Of a stretch of DNA of 6,150 nt, positions 1 through 6,150 are shown piece after piece. Below the pieces are notes generated by a model. It saw only the letters and a list, made by a program, of their open reading frames with translations. It was not told the origin of the DNA and searched no databases. Position 1 is the stretch's first letter. Every line of letters starts with the position of its first letter. The DNA lies in assembly GCA_016195295.1 (NCBI GenBank), contig JACPZV010000232.1:1-6150 (forward strand). Direction: 5' to 3'. Source of the stretch: Acidobacteriota bacterium (lineage in GTDB: Bacteria; Acidobacteriota; Vicinamibacteria; Vicinamibacterales; CAVVIG01). A program made the translations under genes and the position numbers.

Positions 1-4405
<4,405 letters not shown>

Positions 4406-4957
4406 AACACCTCTCCATGCGCTTGGGGATAACACGCGATGCACGGTCCGCCGCCGCGACGCGCGCGCCGCCGCCTGTTGTCGGATGGCCGGGGGTCGCC
4501 CGAAGACGCCGACGACGGGCTTCGCCAATTCGGCGAAGTCTCCGTAATGCATACAGATGGCCTCTGTGTGCGTGCCGGCGTTGAAGACCATCTCCGGTTC
4601 GCCCACGAGGCAAGGGTCCACGAACACGCGGTGTCCGTACACCGCGCCGAATGGGGGCATCGCGCCCACTTCGCACTCGGGGTACAGCGTAGCGATCTCT
4701 TCCTCGCTTGCCAGGCGCAGCGCTCCGGCGTTGGCGAGCAGGCGGAGCTGTTCAAGATCCACTATCTGGTGTGCCGGCAACACCGCCTGCACGGGCTGTT
4801 CGTCGGCGATGCAGATGACGACTTTGGCCCAGCACCGTTGCGGGATGTGCGACACGGCCGCCTCCTCCTGAGCCGTGTAGGCCGGGACATGTCTGAAGCA
4901 GGTATACGGAATCCTCTCGCGCTTGAGCAGCTCCACGATCCATGAAAGCAGCGACAC
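4406..4957 (-). CDS. YbaK/EbsC-type aminoacyl-tRNA deacylase domain, open in frame into nifJ
   Basis: Relative of the bacterial trans-editing factors (YbaK, ProX, the INS domain of prolyl-tRNA synthetase) that hydrolyse mischarged aminoacyl-tRNA, typically on tRNA-Pro. Seen, numbered from the GTG at 4957: HVPAYTAQEEAA (about 23-34), AKVVI with K45, the position of the essential lysine in YbaK/ProX-type enzymes (45-46 from memory), VLPAHQIVDLEQL, EVGAMPPFGAVYG (96-108), MVFNAGTHTEAI (123-134) and a C-terminal LAKPVVGVF ending near 152. That is the whole usual domain of about 155 residues. The start is supported by AAGGAGG six bases upstream, an in-frame stop at 4985-4987 just before it, and the fit of K45. 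Odd: no stop follows the domain. The frame continues through a basic Ala/Arg-rich linker (about 157-184) straight into the NifJ methionine at 4405, so translation from this start would give one polypeptide of at least 1652 residues. Family call is confident; tRNA substrate and whether it is a separate protein are not known. The upstream neighbour in the same direction is the lactate permease. Confidence 0.87.
4407..4416 (-). promoter_or_regulatory. Shine-Dalgarno for the nifJ ATG start, inside the longer open frame
   Basis: The minus strand reads GGAGAGGTGT directly before the ATG at 4405-4403, with GGAG seven bases from the start codon. Its presence argues that NifJ can be initiated on its own, although the deacylase frame also runs through this site without a stop. 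Confidence 0.7.
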
Positions 4958-4963
4958 GACCGT

Positions 4964-4970
4964 CCTCCTT
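4964..4970 (-). promoter_or_regulatory. Shine-Dalgarno for the deacylase GTG start
   Basis: On the minus strand this reads AAGGAGG, a near-perfect anti-16S match, with six bases before the GTG at 4957-4955. It decides the start: no ATG lies nearby in frame, and the frame is closed by a TGA at 4985-4987 just upstream. Confidence 0.85.
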
Positions 4971-4988
4971 GATAACGCGAGGAATCAG

Positions 4989-5006
4989 CCGGGATTTCTC
5001 CGGGAT
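4989..5006. repeat. 7-bp direct repeat with 11-bp period
   Basis: CCGGGAT occurs at 4989-4995 and again at 5000-5006 on the plus strand, a start-to-start spacing of 11 bp, about one helical turn. It sits in the leader upstream of the deacylase-nifJ frame. It could be a protein-binding site or chance in GC-rich DNA. Confidence 0.35.
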
Positions 5007-5121
5007 GCGAACTGTTATACACCAGGCGCCGCACGCACGCTCAGATTTTCGTCGTCTGGATGACCGCACGAAATTCGGGAGAATTCAAGCTTACCGGTGA
5101 CATTAGTCCACGGAAACCGCC

Positions 5122-6150
5122 CTACTTCGGCGCGGCGATCGGCACGTAGGCGGGGAAGACGTACGCGAAGAGCATCGCGATGAGGCCCATGACCGTCATC
5201 AGCAGAACGCTGTGTTTGATCGTGAACCGGAACAGCCGGCTCTCGTCAGCGCGCGTCATGCCCGTGGCCGCGACCGCGACCGCGATGCTCTGCACGGAAA
5301 TCATCTTCCCCATGACGCCGGCCGCGGAGTTCACCGACGTGGTCAACACGGGATTGAGGCCAATCGCATTCGCGGTGACCGCCTGCAAGTTGCCGAACAG
5401 CGCGTTGGCCGAGGTGTCGCTGCCGGTCAGGAACACGCCCATCCACCCGACGACGGCGCTGAAAAAGGGAAACGCGCCGCCGCTCGCCGCGAGCGCCAGG
5501 CCCAGCGTGGACGTCATCCCCGAGTAGTTCATCAGGTAGGCCAGGCCCAGCATCGACGCGATCGTGACCATCGCAAACGACAACTGCTTGAACGTCGCTT
5601 TGTAGATGCCCACGAACTTCGACGGCCCCACGCCCAGGCACAACGCGGCGGCGATCGTCGCGAGAAAGCACGCCGTGCCGGACGCGCTCAGCCAATTGAG
5701 CGTGAACACGGCCGCATAAGGCGCTGGCTTCGGCGTCACCGGCGGGATCCGCGTGATCAAGTTGTGCAGGCCCGGCACGTTCAGTCCATTGAGCACGCCC
5801 GGGTTCTTGGGGAGCAATGATGGCAGCAGGCCGTTCGTCCAGCGATCGATGGCCGCTTTGATGTCGGGCTCTCCGGCCACGAGGACGGCCACGACCAGCA
5901 GCAGGTACGGCAGCCACGCCGCGAAGATCTCGCGCCCGGAGTGTTTCTTCAGGGCCGCCGTCACGGGATGATCGCCGTCAAGGCGCATGATGGTCTTCGG
6001 CCGCCACAGCTTCAGCACCGCCACCATCACGACGATGCACGTCAGCGAGCTCATGATGTCGGTCAATTCGGGGCCGAGAACGTTCGAAATGAAGAACTGC
6101 ATGCCCGCGAACGAGACGCCGCACGCGACGATCGCCGGCAGCACCTCGAG
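5122..6150 (-). CDS. lctP: L-lactate permease (LctP/LldP family), C-terminal part, N-terminus beyond right edge
   Basis: Inner-membrane proton-coupled importer of lactate (also glycolate in some members), TC family 2.A.14. The window holds the last 342 residues before a TAG stop at 5122-5124; the family is usually about 550 residues, so roughly 200 N-terminal residues are missing. Seen: about eight to nine hydrophobic segments, including LPAIVACGVSF near the right edge, IFAAWLPYLLLVVAVLVAG, the strongly conserved GVFLTGSDTSANALFGNLQ region (around 5385-5440), AAGVMGKMISVQSIAVA (around 5280-5330), and the final FRFTIKHSVLLMTVMGL helix before FPAYVPIAAPK. E. coli LldP ends with very similar blocks. 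The GTG codon at 6142-6144 is internal (the frame continues upstream as Leu-Glu), not a start. It is the gene upstream of the deacylase-nifJ frame, same strand, 164 bp away, so co-transcription is possible. It would bring in the lactate that, after oxidation to pyruvate by an enzyme not in this window, feeds PFOR. Confidence 0.96.
   Translation of the reverse strand, partial: LEVLPAIVACGVSFAGMQFFISNVLGPELTDIMSSLTCIVVMVAVLKLWRPKTIMRLDGDHPVTAALKKHSGREIFAAWLPYLLLVVAVLVAGEPDIKAAIDRWTNGLLPSLLPKNPGVLNGLNVPGLHNLITRIPPVTPKPAPYAAVFTLNWLSASGTACFLATIAAALCLGVGPSKFVGIYKATFKQLSFAMVTIASMLGLAYLMNYSGMTSTLGLALAASGGAFPFFSAVVGWMGVFLTGSDTSANALFGNLQAVTANAIGLNPVLTTSVNSAAGVMGKMISVQSIAVAVAATGMTRADESRLFRFTIKHSVLLMTVMGLIAMLFAYVFPAYVPIAAPK

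Larger units (their letters stand above)
4958..5121 (-). other. Intergenic region between lctP and the deacylase-nifJ frame
   Basis: This 164-bp gap contains no gene I can support. On the minus strand a TATAAC hexamer (5014-5019) lies 56 bases upstream of the GTG start and could be a -10 box, but I see no good -35 at 16-18 bases, so a promoter is only a possibility. A 7-bp direct repeat (4989-4995 and 5000-5006) lies between it and the ribosome binding site. A short AT-rich hairpin at 5072-5085 follows the lctP stop but is not a convincing terminator, so transcription may run through from lctP. Confidence 0.4.

Noticed and set aside
4752..5069. 105-codon minus-strand frame covering the intergenic gap and the start of the deacylase
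   Set aside because: It is out of frame with the conserved deacylase motifs, shows no family resemblance and has no matching ribosome binding site.
5072..5085. Hairpin AATTC-GGGA-GAATT after the lctP stop, considered as a terminator
   Set aside because: Only five AT-rich base pairs and no following T-run on the minus strand.
5212..5820. 202-codon plus-strand open frame opposite the permease
   Set aside because: Low-complexity Arg/His/Ala-rich translation opposite a clear LctP coding sequence.
6142..6144. GTG as a possible start of the permease
   Set aside because: The frame continues to the right edge, and the sequence here matches the middle of LctP; the family has about 200 more residues before this point.

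Overview
The window comes from a GC-rich bacterial genome (roughly two thirds G+C by eye). All real coding sequence lies on the minus strand and is transcribed right to left. It holds the C-terminal part of an L-lactate permease (5122-6150, start beyond the right edge), a 164-bp gap, a YbaK/EbsC-type aminoacyl-tRNA deacylase domain (4406-4957), and a very long pyruvate:ferredoxin (flavodoxin) oxidoreductase, NifJ/PFOR (4405 to the left edge, end not reached). The long plus-strand reading frames are antisense shadows. Taxonomy cannot be fixed from this window. A high-GC anaerobe or facultative anaerobe fits, for example in or near Acidobacteriota or deltaproteobacterial-type lineages.

The main surprise is that the deacylase and NifJ share one uninterrupted reading frame. 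I translated it codon by codon from the GTG at 4957 to the left edge (1652 codons) and found no stop and no frameshift. The deacylase has an ideal Shine-Dalgarno sequence. NifJ also has its own ATG at 4405 with a good Shine-Dalgarno, and its N-terminus from that ATG has the classical PFOR length. So either the locus makes a deacylase-PFOR fusion (possibly plus free NifJ from the internal start), or a one-base indel in the GC-rich linker hides an ordinary ATGA stop/start overlap.

NifJ itself is unusual. It already has 1468 residues here, against about 1170-1230 for classical homodimeric PFOR. Much of the excess lies in two insertions: about 75 residues between the two ferredoxin-like 4Fe-4S motifs, and about 105 charged, helix-prone residues inside the thiamine-diphosphate domain, between ligands of the proximal cluster. 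The catalytic residues and all twelve expected cluster cysteines are still present.

Metabolically, lactate uptake next to PFOR suggests lactate to pyruvate to acetyl-CoA plus reduced ferredoxin. No lactate dehydrogenase is visible in the window. The role of the deacylase domain here is unknown.
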